Positions 1 to 6,452 of a stretch of 16,729 bases of DNA are shown piece after piece. Within the stretch, counting starts at the first letter, position 1, and each line of letters begins with the position of its first letter. Below the pieces are notes generated by a model, which did not search any database, was not told where the DNA came from, and saw only the letters and a list, made by a program, of their open reading frames with translations. Source of the DNA: Desulfobacterales bacterium (GTDB lineage Bacteria > Desulfobacterota > Desulfobacteria > Desulfobacterales > C00003060); NCBI GenBank assembly GCA_020347085.1, contig CP070769.1:1943002-1959730 (forward strand). Reading direction: 5' to 3'. A program made the translations under genes and the position numbers.

Positions 1-1
1 G

Positions 2-247
2 TGTTCAGACACGGGCCAAGGCATTGCCGATGAACACATGGAAAGCATCTTTGAACCCTTTTACACCACCAAGAAAAGAGTCAAAGGAACTGGGCTGGGC
101 CTCTCAATCAGTCAGGGGATCGTGGAACTGCACGGGGGTACTATCTCTGCTGAGAGTCGCAGAGAACAAGGATCTACGTTTACCGTCCTCTTGCCTATAG
201 CTAAGGAAGCGCCGGCCCGGATGGGTAAGAAAGCCGCCACAGCGTAA
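2..247 (+). CDS. Sensor histidine kinase, C-terminal end (partial, cut by left window edge)
   Basis: This is the last 81 codons of a sensor kinase whose beginning lies left of the window; the frame is open from base 2 and ends with TAA at 245-247. What remains is the second half of a HATPase_c ATP-binding domain. A G1-type motif (DTGQGI), an F-box (FEPFYTTK) and a G2 box (GTGLGLS) are followed by the typical ending HGGTISAESRREQGSTFTVLLP. The order and spacing fit the NtrB/AtoS-like class of kinases. The phospho-accepting histidine and the sensor region are not visible, so the signal is unknown. It lies 125 bp upstream of a NtrC-family regulator on the same strand and is very likely its cognate kinase, which would phosphorylate that regulator's D55. 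The family call is firm; the pairing is inferred from adjacency. Confidence 0.9.
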   Translation, partial: CSDTGQGIADEHMESIFEPFYTTKKRVKGTGLGLSISQGIVELHGGTISAESRREQGSTFTVLLPIAKEAPARMGKKAATA

Positions 248-372
248 CATGCCTCATTAACCATCTGAGTGGACTTTCCGAAGCGCCAGCAATCCTCACG
301 AGGAGGCGGGCAATCCCAGACTCCGAAGTTGCAATAACTGTGACGGCGTGTCTTTAGCCGGAGCCAGAATTC

Positions 373-1728
373 ATGGAAGCAAGTTATAATATTCTGGTTA
401 TAGATGACGATGCATTTATGCGGGATGCCTGCAACCAGACTCTGAGCCGTCACGGTCACAGTGTGACCTTGGCACAAAGCGGCCGTAAGGGTCTAGAATG
501 GCTTCAAAGATGGTCGTTCGACCTCATTCTGCTCGATCTCAAAATGCCTGACGAAGATGGGCTGAGCATCTTAGCCACAATCAAGGAGCGGGACCCTGAA
601 GCCATTGTGGTCATCATCACGGGATATGGCACGATTAAGACAGCTGTGAAGGCTATCAAACTCGGGGCTTTTGACTTCATCGCCAAACCTTTTACGCCTG
701 ATGAACTACTTAAGCTGGTTAACCGAGTATTGAGAAATAGGCAGCTGGCCATCGAAAATCTCTATTTGAAGCAACGTCTCAAGCAGGAATCCCGCGACAC
801 AGAAATTATCAGCAAGAGCTTGGCCATGGACAAGGTTCAGGAGATGATTGCCATGGTCGCTCCCACAGACAGTACGGTTTTGCTACAGGGGGAAAGTGGC
901 ACGGGCAAAGGGCTTGCAGCTCGCAAAATTCATGAAATGAGTGAGCGGCACGAACACACTTTCATATCGGTGGATTGTGGCTCTCTGGTCAAGACGTTGT
1001 TTGAAAGCGAGCTTTTCGGTCATGTAAAGGGCGCTTTCACCGGGGCTGACGCCACACAACGTGGAAAGTTTGAAATGGCCCACGGAGGAACGCTGTTCTT
1101 CGATGAGATATCCAATATCAACCTAGAGGTCCAGGCCAAACTCCTCAAGGCTGTGGAAGAAAAGCGCATATCCAAGATTGGCGATCACAAGGTGGTGAAG
1201 GTAGACGTCCGCATCATATCAGCTACCAACCGCAATCTTCAAAGGGCCATAGCCGACGGCCTATTTCGTGAAGACCTTTTCTTCCGACTCAACGTGGTCT
1301 CGATTCACTTGCCTCCCCTGCGAGAGCGAAAAGAAGATATTCCACTGCTGGTGAACCATTTCTTGGCCGACTTTAGCAGGAAACAGGGAAAGCCGATCGA
1401 GGATCTTTCCCCCGATGCGATGAAGGCACTGACGGCATACAGTTGGCCAGGAAACGTCCGGGAACTGGAAAACACTGTGGAGCGTCTGGTGGTCTTTGCC
1501 CGGAACAAGACAATTACTACACAAGATCTTGTCTATTCCAATACAGTGCTGTCGAGTGTGCTTACCAGGGAACCGCTGCGCTTGGAGGAAATGGAGCGCC
1601 TACACATTATGAAGGTCCTTCAACGCACGGAGGGAAATAAGAGCCGAGCTGCTCGATTGCTCGGCATCGACCGCAAGACACTCAGAACCAAGATGAAGAA
1701 ATATCAAATCCAATCGGCCTCTGCGTAG
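373..1728 (+). CDS. NtrC-family sigma54-dependent response regulator
   Basis: A 451-residue transcriptional activator with the full three-part layout. The receiver domain (about 5-120) has the acidic pocket D11-D13, phospho-acceptor D55 (LLDLKMP), T83 and K105. The AAA+ domain (about 145-375) has Walker A GESGTGKG at 173-180, an intact GAFTGA loop at 220-225 that contacts sigma54, and Walker B GGTLFFDE at 238-245. A Fis-type helix-turn-helix sits at the C-terminus (GNKSRAARLLGIDRKTLRTK). The length is normal for the family. ATG 373 is preceded by a weak GGAG about 10 bases upstream. On phosphorylation by the upstream kinase it should drive open-complex formation at sigma54 promoters. Its targets cannot be read from the gene. 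A partial -24/-12 match lies before the receiver-fhs genes at 3889-3904, so a link to C1 metabolism is possible but unproven. Confidence 0.95.
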   Translation: MEASYNILVIDDDAFMRDACNQTLSRHGHSVTLAQSGRKGLEWLQRWSFDLILLDLKMPDEDGLSILATIKERDPEAIVVIITGYGTIKTAVKAIKLGAFDFIAKPFTPDELLKLVNRVLRNRQLAIENLYLKQRLKQESRDTEIISKSLAMDKVQEMIAMVAPTDSTVLLQGESGTGKGLAARKIHEMSERHEHTFISVDCGSLVKTLFESELFGHVKGAFTGADATQRGKFEMAHGGTLFFDEISNINLEVQAKLLKAVEEKRISKIGDHKVVKVDVRIISATNRNLQRAIADGLFREDLFFRLNVVSIHLPPLRERKEDIPLLVNHFLADFSRKQGKPIEDLSPDAMKALTAYSWPGNVRELENTVERLVVFARNKTITTQDLVYSNTVLSSVLTREPLRLEEMERLHIMKVLQRTEGNKSRAARLLGIDRKTLRTKMKKYQIQSASA

Positions 1729-1749
1729 GCCCCACCAGGGAGGCGTCAT

Positions 1750-1761
1750 GGCTCTAGAGCC
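1750..1761. repeat. 12-bp perfect palindrome between convergent genes
   Basis: GGCTCTAGAGCC is a perfect 12-bp palindrome in the 33-bp gap between the convergent stops of the NtrC-type regulator (1728) and the metallophosphoesterase (1762). It could form the core of a short bidirectional hairpin, overlapping a second small hairpin (AGCC-TCA-GGCT, 1758-1768). There is no T tract on either side, so a classical intrinsic terminator is not supported. Confidence 0.4.
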
Positions 1762-2946
1762 TCAGGCTGCAGTCAGCGTAACTTCAACGATTTCGGGTTT
1801 ACAAAAAAGCCTGACTGGGGCAACGATGGTGCCTATGCCCCTGCTTACGTACATGCGTACCTCTCGATCTCTTTCTGACTCATAAAGACCATGGGTGTAC
1901 GTAACGAAAAGACCTGCGAGGGAAAATCCCCGATCTCCCACCCCCGGAACAATGAACTGTCCGCCATGGGTATGACCTGCCAGGGTTAGTTGGATGTCCA
2001 CATCACAACATACCTTGAATATTCCCGGCCTGTGAGAAAGCAGCATGTTGAATTGATCAGGAACAACCAGTTCGGAGACCTTCCCCAAATCCCCAAATTG
2101 GGCGTCTGTTGCCCAGCCTGAGACCGGGTCTTCCACACCTATGATATTCAACACTCCGTCTAGCCCGTTGGCCGCAAGGCGACCATCGCTCAGCATGGAT
2201 ATCCGGGTCTTTGAGAAACCCCGCCTCATGGCTTTTATACCAGTGTAGTAATCGTGATTTCCATACACGCCGAAAACGCCGGCTGGCGCTTCAAGTTCGT
2301 CAAGGAGTCTCAGACAACCATCAATATAGGCTGGGTTGTGGTTTACGTAATCGCCTGTGAGGACAATCAGATCCGGTTTGAGGGCATTCGCTCTGGACAC
2401 GACCTGAGCTATGGTTTCGAATGATATCAATGGCCCGGCGTGAATATCTGTGATGTGGACAAGCCTGAATCCACAAAGGTCTGGATGGAGCCCTCTATAG
2501 GATAGAGCCAACTTCGATACCTCAGGGGTTTTATTCTCATAATAGGCGCCATAGACCAGGACACCGAGAGAAGTTCCTGAGCATAATCTTGCTGAATTTG
2601 CCAGAAAGTCTCGCCTAGACGTGTCAAACCTGGACCACAGCTTAGGCAGAACTGAGCTTGCACATAACACAACCAGAAAGAGCGCACCTGAAAACGCCGA
2701 TGCGATGATAAGCACGACGTACGGAAATATGATAAGCTCTCGATGCCACCAGGGCAGTTGATCAAAGATGCGGCCTGAGCCCATGTACATAAAGGGAATG
2801 ATGTTGATGGTCGATGTGATAAAAAATGAGAGGCCTATGCTTGCAACAGTGGAAAGCCGCTTTGGAAGCACGAAACGGATAAGCATATATTGCAGGGCAA
2901 CCACCCCGAAAAATACACACGCAACAACAGCAAAAAATCGTGTCAT
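1762..2946 (-). CDS. Membrane-anchored metallophosphoesterase (YkuE/YaeI-like)
   Basis: A 394-residue calcineurin-like phosphoesterase anchored in the inner membrane. Three hydrophobic segments (about 3-24, 34-54, 71-98) precede SRRDFL at 110-115 and a fourth hydrophobic stretch (about 122-135). The catalytic domain follows with all five metal-binding blocks: D167-x-H169 (TDIH), GD at 198-199 (LTGDY), GNHD at 229-232, a lone SH (LLSHRP) and GHTHGGQ. Members of this family cleave phosphodiester or pyrophosphate bonds in lipids and cell-envelope precursors; the substrate here is unknown. The SRRDFL block resembles a Tat motif, which suggests the catalytic domain faces the periplasm. ATG 2946 was chosen because it opens directly into the first membrane segment; a TTG at 3018 would add 24 residues. 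Neither start has a strong Shine-Dalgarno. It is convergent with the regulator and unrelated to the C1 genes. Confidence 0.88.
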   Translation of the reverse strand: MTRFFAVVACVFFGVVALQYMLIRFVLPKRLSTVASIGLSFFITSTINIIPFMYMGSGRIFDQLPWWHRELIIFPYVVLIIASAFSGALFLVVLCASSVLPKLWSRFDTSRRDFLANSARLCSGTSLGVLVYGAYYENKTPEVSKLALSYRGLHPDLCGFRLVHITDIHAGPLISFETIAQVVSRANALKPDLIVLTGDYVNHNPAYIDGCLRLLDELEAPAGVFGVYGNHDYYTGIKAMRRGFSKTRISMLSDGRLAANGLDGVLNIIGVEDPVSGWATDAQFGDLGKVSELVVPDQFNMLLSHRPGIFKVCCDVDIQLTLAGHTHGGQFIVPGVGDRGFSLAGLFVTYTHGLYESERDREVRMYVSRGIGTIVAPVRLFCKPEIVEVTLTAA

Positions 2947-3054
2947 GGATTCTAATAAGCCATTTTGAATGGTGGGGCTAAGACACAGAGCCAGAATTGA
3001 AGTCGCGCAAATCCACAAGTGGCCTTTGTTACAACGGTCTAATCTTAGCTTTGC

Positions 3055-3074
3055 CAGAACATTTCAGAACATTT
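3055..3074. repeat. Perfect tandem 10-bp repeat (CAGAACATTT x2)
   Basis: Two adjacent identical copies of CAGAACATTT (3055-3064 and 3065-3074) lie about 110 bp upstream of the metallophosphoesterase start. The 10-bp period places both copies on the same helix face, as paired activator or repressor sites often are. It may equally be a chance small duplication. The surrounding 2947-3233 stretch shows no gene I can support. Confidence 0.5.
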
Positions 3075-3233
3075 GAAGGATCGAGCGATGTTGTTTTCGA
3101 GATACGAAATGGAGATAGCGGGAAATCACGCGTCGCTCATTGCATCTCCCCCTCACGGATCTCCAGGCTCGCACATCTCGTTTCTAGCAGAAAGGAAGAT
3201 CATGGTTGTGACTGTGCATGTGTGCACTTTGGA

Positions 3234-3497
3234 CTACCGGTAGTTGATACTCAAGCGGCTGACGGCCTTACCGAGTGCTTTTCTCAGTTCGTTCCCCTGA
3301 CTTCCTCGGGCAAGGTACTCCCTCACAAGCTCTTTCCTTATCGAGGCACTTCCGGTCTTTCCATCTTTGAGCAGCGTCACGCGGAAGGCATCCTTTTTCT
3401 TGGTTTCGTTGACAGCCAGGAGCTGAACACGCTTGTCTAGTTTGTGTGCTTCTTTCTGCAGGGCCTCTTCGGCCATTTTCAATGTCAGTCTTGGCAC
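3234..3497 (-). CDS. Small hypothetical basic protein
   Basis: A possible 87-residue protein with no family I recognise. The sequence is charged and looks helical, rich in Lys, Arg and Glu, without cysteine pairs or membrane segments, and ends LGKAVSRLSINYR. The start is inferred to be GTG 3497, because a purine-rich GAGGGGAAGGGG block sits about 9 bases upstream and a good sigma70-like promoter lies at 3537-3566. The frame stays open upstream to a TTG at 3599, but that would put the promoter inside the gene. A competing plus-strand frame (2997-3440) has a less protein-like composition and no ribosome-binding site. The stop codon lies in a 10-bp palindrome (CTACCGGTAG, 3234-3243). The gene call is tentative. 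Confidence 0.42.
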   Translation of the reverse strand: MPRLTLKMAEEALQKEAHKLDKRVQLLAVNETKKKDAFRVTLLKDGKTGSASIRKELVREYLARGSQGNELRKALGKAVSRLSINYR

Positions 3498-3536
3498 CTT
3501 TTCAAGCCCCTTCCCCTCGCTTCTGTACCATAAAAT

Positions 3537-3566
3537 ATCGTAATCGAGAAACCGAAGGCCTGTCAA
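3537..3566 (-). promoter_or_regulatory. Sigma70-like promoter for the small minus-strand gene
   Basis: On the minus strand TTGACA (plus-strand 3561-3566) is followed after 18 bases by TACGAT (3537-3542). The -35 is consensus and the -10 differs from TATAAT at two positions. Transcription would start near 3530, about 33 bases before the proposed GTG at 3497, with the purine-rich ribosome-binding site in between. This agreement of promoter, ribosome-binding site and start is the main support for the small gene. Confidence 0.45.
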
Positions 3567-3599
3567 GGTCGATGAGAAAGGTGACCCGAGTTGTGCCAA

Positions 3600-3961
3600 C
3601 TTTGAGTTGACTGGACAACCTTCACGGTTCTCTGATATGTTGACCCGGTCAATCGTTATCCTGTAGGTGGGTTGTGATTTAATTTCAATGATTTAACGGT
3701 AAAGCCGTCCAGAGCTTTACCTTAGAAGCTTTGCGACCATGCCGGGGTATTTTGAGCCATTGCCGGGGCAAAACTCTCCAGGCCGCATGTCGCCTGCATA
3801 GGCCACGATGGCCCCTGGAATTGAAAAAATATCCACAATATCATAATTTTATAACGTCCTTTGCGAAAACGACTTTTTCGGCCAGGGTTGGCACAAAATT
3901 AGTATAGACATAGTTGTCTCCACCAGATGTCTAACAGTCTTGTGCAATCCGAGGGTCGCGT
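3600..3961. other. Intergenic region with hairpins and direct repeats, no gene seen
   Basis: This is 362 bp between the small minus-strand gene and the stand-alone receiver gene. I see no coding frame with a start and ribosome-binding site. Structure present: an inverted repeat GGTAAAG/CTTTACC with a 10-base loop (3698-3721); two imperfect direct repeats, CCATGCCGGGG (3737-3747) and CCATTGCCGGGG (3757-3768), offset by about 20 bp; an AT-rich stretch around 3821-3855; a CGAAAA/TTTTCG inverted repeat (3864-3880); and a partial sigma54 -24/-12 site (3889-3904). This is probably the promoter region of the downstream receiver-fhs transcription unit. Confidence 0.6.
3889..3904 (+). promoter_or_regulatory. 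Partial sigma54 (-24/-12) promoter-like site
   Basis: TGGCACA at 3889-3895 matches the -24 element exactly except for its last base. Ten bases separate its GG (3890-3891) from the -12 position, where the sequence reads TAGTA instead of TTGCA, so G is kept but the key C is T. Transcription would start near 3915, about 47 bases before the receiver gene. Spacing is right and the -12 element is imperfect, so this is a weak candidate. A complete NtrC-type activator is encoded 2 kb away. Confidence 0.28.
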
Positions 3962-4354
3962 ATGTCCTTTTCAAGCAAAGGCGCAGTCATACTGATTATT
4001 GACGAAGAAGAGTGCATTAGGGATTCGTGTTGTCAAGTCTTGATCAAAGCTGGTTATCGGGTAGAAACGGCGATCAACGGCGAAGCGGGTCTCGCCAAGG
4101 TCAAAGAAATAGAGCCTGACGTGGCCTTGGTGGATTTAGATATGCCTGGGGTGTCCGGCCTGGAGGTTATGGGTCGATTGAATGAGGTCAGCCCAGGGAC
4201 TGTCAGAATCGTGGTTACCGGGCATACCTCTATCGATTTGGAAAAGGAGATCATTCGCAAAGGCCGCGCCCTAGCCTACCTTACCAAACCTTTTTCCCCA
4301 GAGCAGTTGAATATAGTCGTTCGAAAGGCCTTGGACAGTAGAAACAAAACTTAA
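3962..4354 (+). CDS. Stand-alone response-regulator receiver protein
   Basis: A 130-residue single-domain receiver (CheY-like fold) without an output domain. Acidic pocket D14/E15, phospho-acceptor D58 (LVDLDMP), T86 (VVTGH) and K109 (TKPF) are all present, so it should be phosphorylatable. A GAGGG ribosome-binding site lies 7 bases before ATG 3962. Its stop is 16 bp from the fhs start, with the fhs Shine-Dalgarno between them, so the two are probably co-transcribed. Single-domain receivers act by protein-protein contact or as phosphate relays or sinks. Its sequence resembles the receiver of the NtrC-type protein at 373-1728 (IRDSCCQVL against MRDACNQTL; TKPFSPEQL against AKPFTPDEL), so it may compete for the same kinase. 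That link is inference. Confidence 0.93.
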   Translation: MSFSSKGAVILIIDEEECIRDSCCQVLIKAGYRVETAINGEAGLAKVKEIEPDVALVDLDMPGVSGLEVMGRLNEVSPGTVRIVVTGHTSIDLEKEIIRKGRALAYLTKPFSPEQLNIVVRKALDSRNKT

Positions 4355-4370
4355 CAGAAGGAGGATTGCC

Positions 4371-6134
4371 ATGGTTCTTGACCCAACAAAATACAAGGAT
4401 TGGCAGATTTCTGAGGATGCTGAAAAGAACATGCCAACGCCAGATGCATGGCGCGAAAAACTCGGACTGGAAAAAGACGAGGTCATCCCATACGGCAGGC
4501 TCTGCAGGCTTGACTTCATGAAGATTATTGAAAGGCTGAAAGACAAACCGGACGGCAAGTACATCGAAGTGACTGCCATTACCCCCACCCCCCTTGGTGA
4601 AGGGAAAAGCACGACTTCTGTCGGTCTTATGGAGGGGCTGGGCATGCGTGGATTAAACGTGGGTGGGTGTCTCCGCCAACCCTCGGGCGGTCCAACCATG
4701 AACATCAAGGGAACGGCAGCAGGCGGCGGGAATGCCCTGCTCATCCCAATGACAGAATTTTCCATGGGTCTTACCGGAGATATCAATGACATCATGAATG
4801 CCCACAACCTGGCCATGGTCGCACTCACGGCCAGAATGCAGCACGAACGCAACTACAATGACGAGCAGTTGCAGAGGCTCACCGGCATGCGTCGGCTCGA
4901 CATCGATCCTACAAGAGTTGAGATGGGCTGGATTATCGATTTTTGCGCGCAGAGCCTTCGCAATATGATCATAGGGATAGGTGGCCGCATGGACGGATTC
5001 ACCATGCAGTCCAAGTTTGGCATTGCGGTGAGCTCAGAACTGATGGCTATTCTGTCGATCGTAAGGGATCTAGCAGATCTGCGTGAAAGGTTGGACAACA
5101 TCACCGTGGCCTTTGATAAGAGCCGCAATGCGGTCACCACGGGCGACCTGGAGGTGGGCGGTGCCATGACCGCCTGGATGCGCAATACGATCAACCCTAC
5201 CCTGATGTGCACGGTTGAGTACCAGCCGTGTATGGTCCATGCGGGTCCCTTTGCCAATATTGCCGTTGGTCAGTCTTCCATCATTGCTGACCGGATCGGG
5301 CTGAAGATGTTCGACTATCATGTAACCGAAAGCGGTTTTGGGGCTGATATCGGGTTTGAGAAGTTCTGGAACGTCAAATGCCGATACAGCGGCCTCAAGC
5401 CCCACGTCTCAGTCCTTACGTCCACGATTCGAGCCTTGAAGATGCACGGAGGCGGACCCAAAGTGGTTGCGGGGTTGCCTTTGGCCGAGGAATACACCAA
5501 GGAAAATCTCGACCTCCTTGAGAAAGGCCTACCGAACATGTTGCATCACATCAATATTATCAAAACAGCAGGTATCAATCCCGTTGTGTGCGTCAACTGT
5601 TTTGCCACTGACACCAAAGATGAAATCGCCATGGTGAGAAAAGCAGCCGAGGCAGCCGGTGCCCGGTGCGCTGTATCGACCCACTGGGCAGACGCTGGCG
5701 CGGGTGCCCTGGAGCTGGCTGATGCGGTAAAGGACGCCTGCGAGGACGAGAATGATTTTCAGTTCCTTTATCCCGTGGAAACAAAACTACGGGAACGGGT
5801 TGAAAAAATTGCCAAAGTGGTTTATGGGGCAGAGGGTGTGGCCTGGACGCCCGAGGCTGAGGCCAAGGCCAAGATGCTCGAAGGCGACGTGAAGTATGAC
5901 GACTACACCACCATGATGGTGAAGACCCACCTTAGCCTCAGCCACGACCCTGCCGTAAAGGGAGTCCCCACAGGGTGGACCCTACCGGTTCGCGATGTGC
6001 TGATCTATTCCGGGGCAAAGTTTTTGTGTCCGTGCGCGGGTACAATTAGCCTCATGCCGGGGACTTGCTCAAACCCGGCTTTCCGCCGTGTTGATGTGGA
6101 TGTAAACACTGGTAAAGTGAAAGGGTTGTTCTAA
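4371..6134 (+). CDS. fhs: Formate-tetrahydrofolate ligase (eukaryote-like type)
   Basis: A cytosolic 587-residue enzyme of the formyl-THF synthetase family, which makes 10-formyl-THF from formate, THF and ATP at the entry of the methyl branch of the Wood-Ljungdahl pathway. The P-loop PLGEGKST is at 74-81, followed by RQPSGGPTMNIKGTAAGGG and VHAGPFANIA. The central block around GFGADIGFEKFWNVKCRYSG and ALKMHGGGP, and the C-terminal THLSLSHDP with the final VKGLF, resemble the synthetase domain of animal C1-THF synthase (MTHFD1) more than the usual clostridial enzyme. Two histidines I recall as strongly conserved are replaced: TGDIHAI reads TGDINDI (N139) and PFANIAHG reads PFANIAVG (V299). It is slightly longer than the common 555-560 residues because of an N-terminal extension. 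The Shine-Dalgarno AAGGAGG ends 7 bases before ATG 4371. The family is certain; full activity is less so. Confidence 0.95.
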   Translation: MVLDPTKYKDWQISEDAEKNMPTPDAWREKLGLEKDEVIPYGRLCRLDFMKIIERLKDKPDGKYIEVTAITPTPLGEGKSTTSVGLMEGLGMRGLNVGGCLRQPSGGPTMNIKGTAAGGGNALLIPMTEFSMGLTGDINDIMNAHNLAMVALTARMQHERNYNDEQLQRLTGMRRLDIDPTRVEMGWIIDFCAQSLRNMIIGIGGRMDGFTMQSKFGIAVSSELMAILSIVRDLADLRERLDNITVAFDKSRNAVTTGDLEVGGAMTAWMRNTINPTLMCTVEYQPCMVHAGPFANIAVGQSSIIADRIGLKMFDYHVTESGFGADIGFEKFWNVKCRYSGLKPHVSVLTSTIRALKMHGGGPKVVAGLPLAEEYTKENLDLLEKGLPNMLHHINIIKTAGINPVVCVNCFATDTKDEIAMVRKAAEAAGARCAVSTHWADAGAGALELADAVKDACEDENDFQFLYPVETKLRERVEKIAKVVYGAEGVAWTPEAEAKAKMLEGDVKYDDYTTMMVKTHLSLSHDPAVKGVPTGWTLPVRDVLIYSGAKFLCPCAGTISLMPGTCSNPAFRRVDVDVNTGKVKGLF

Positions 6135-6178
6135 GTAAAGCCTGTGCCAACCGCGGGAGAGTGTATGAAATTTCAGAA

Positions 6179-6192
6179 TGATATATGTATCA
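6179..6192. promoter_or_regulatory. Operator-like inverted repeat upstream of the folD promoter
   Basis: TGATA and TATCA form a perfect 5-bp inverted repeat around TATG, about 35 bp upstream of the -35 element at 6226. Its size and place suit a dimeric transcription factor. No specific regulator can be named. Confidence 0.3.
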
Positions 6193-6225
6193 GTTGCTCG
6201 ATATCGCAGCGGTGATATGTTTTCT

Positions 6226-6253
6226 TTGACATATAGCTTATAGGTATTATTTT
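6226..6253 (+). promoter_or_regulatory. Sigma70-like promoter for folD
   Basis: A consensus -35 TTGACA (6226-6231) is followed after 16 bases by TATTTT (6248-6253). Transcription would begin near 6260 and give folD an untranslated leader of roughly 190 bases. The long gap after fhs and this promoter suggest folD begins its own transcription unit, though readthrough from fhs is possible. Confidence 0.45.
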
Positions 6254-6332
6254 TAGATGTTATGTCTGCTGGGATCCAGACGGGGCCTCAAATCATCGTC
6301 GCAGAAGCAAAAGAACCCTTTTTGAACGCAAG

Positions 6333-6447
6333 AGACAACAGAAAACGAGCTAAAAAGGCCATGTTGTCGCCGGGCCATAAATTCCCGGAGAACTGGTCCC
6401 GATGGGCATTGGTATATTCGTTTTTAATCCCTAGACAACAGAGGAGG
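6333..6447 (+). promoter_or_regulatory. Candidate RNA switch over the folD ribosome-binding site
   Basis: AGACAACAGA occurs twice, at 6333-6342 and 6433-6442, exactly 100 bases apart. Between them TGTTGTC (6362-6368) is the perfect complement of the GACAACA core in both copies (6334-6340 and 6434-6440). It can therefore pair with either copy but not both. The downstream copy directly abuts the folD Shine-Dalgarno GAGGAGG (6441-6447). That pairing would enclose a CCGGG/CCCGG hairpin (6370-6388). This is the layout of a translational switch, but no ligand domain is recognised. Confidence 0.35.
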
Positions 6448-6452
6448 GCAAG

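Larger units (their letters stand above)
6135..6452. other. fhs-folD intergenic region and folD leader, no gene seen
   Basis: This is 318 bp between fhs and folD. It holds an operator-like inverted repeat TGATA-TATG-TATCA (6179-6192), a sigma70-like promoter (6226-6253), a GTCTG/CAGAC hairpin (6264-6281) near the expected transcript start, and a set of mutually exclusive pairings ending at the folD ribosome-binding site (6333-6447). A frame at 6262-6468 overlaps the folD start, has no ribosome-binding site and looks like no protein. No terminator with a T tract is visible after fhs. Confidence 0.6.

Noticed and set aside
2997..3440. Plus-strand 147-codon frame
   Set aside because: It starts at TTG without a ribosome-binding site, has an unremarkable composition, and overlaps the better-supported minus-strand small gene.
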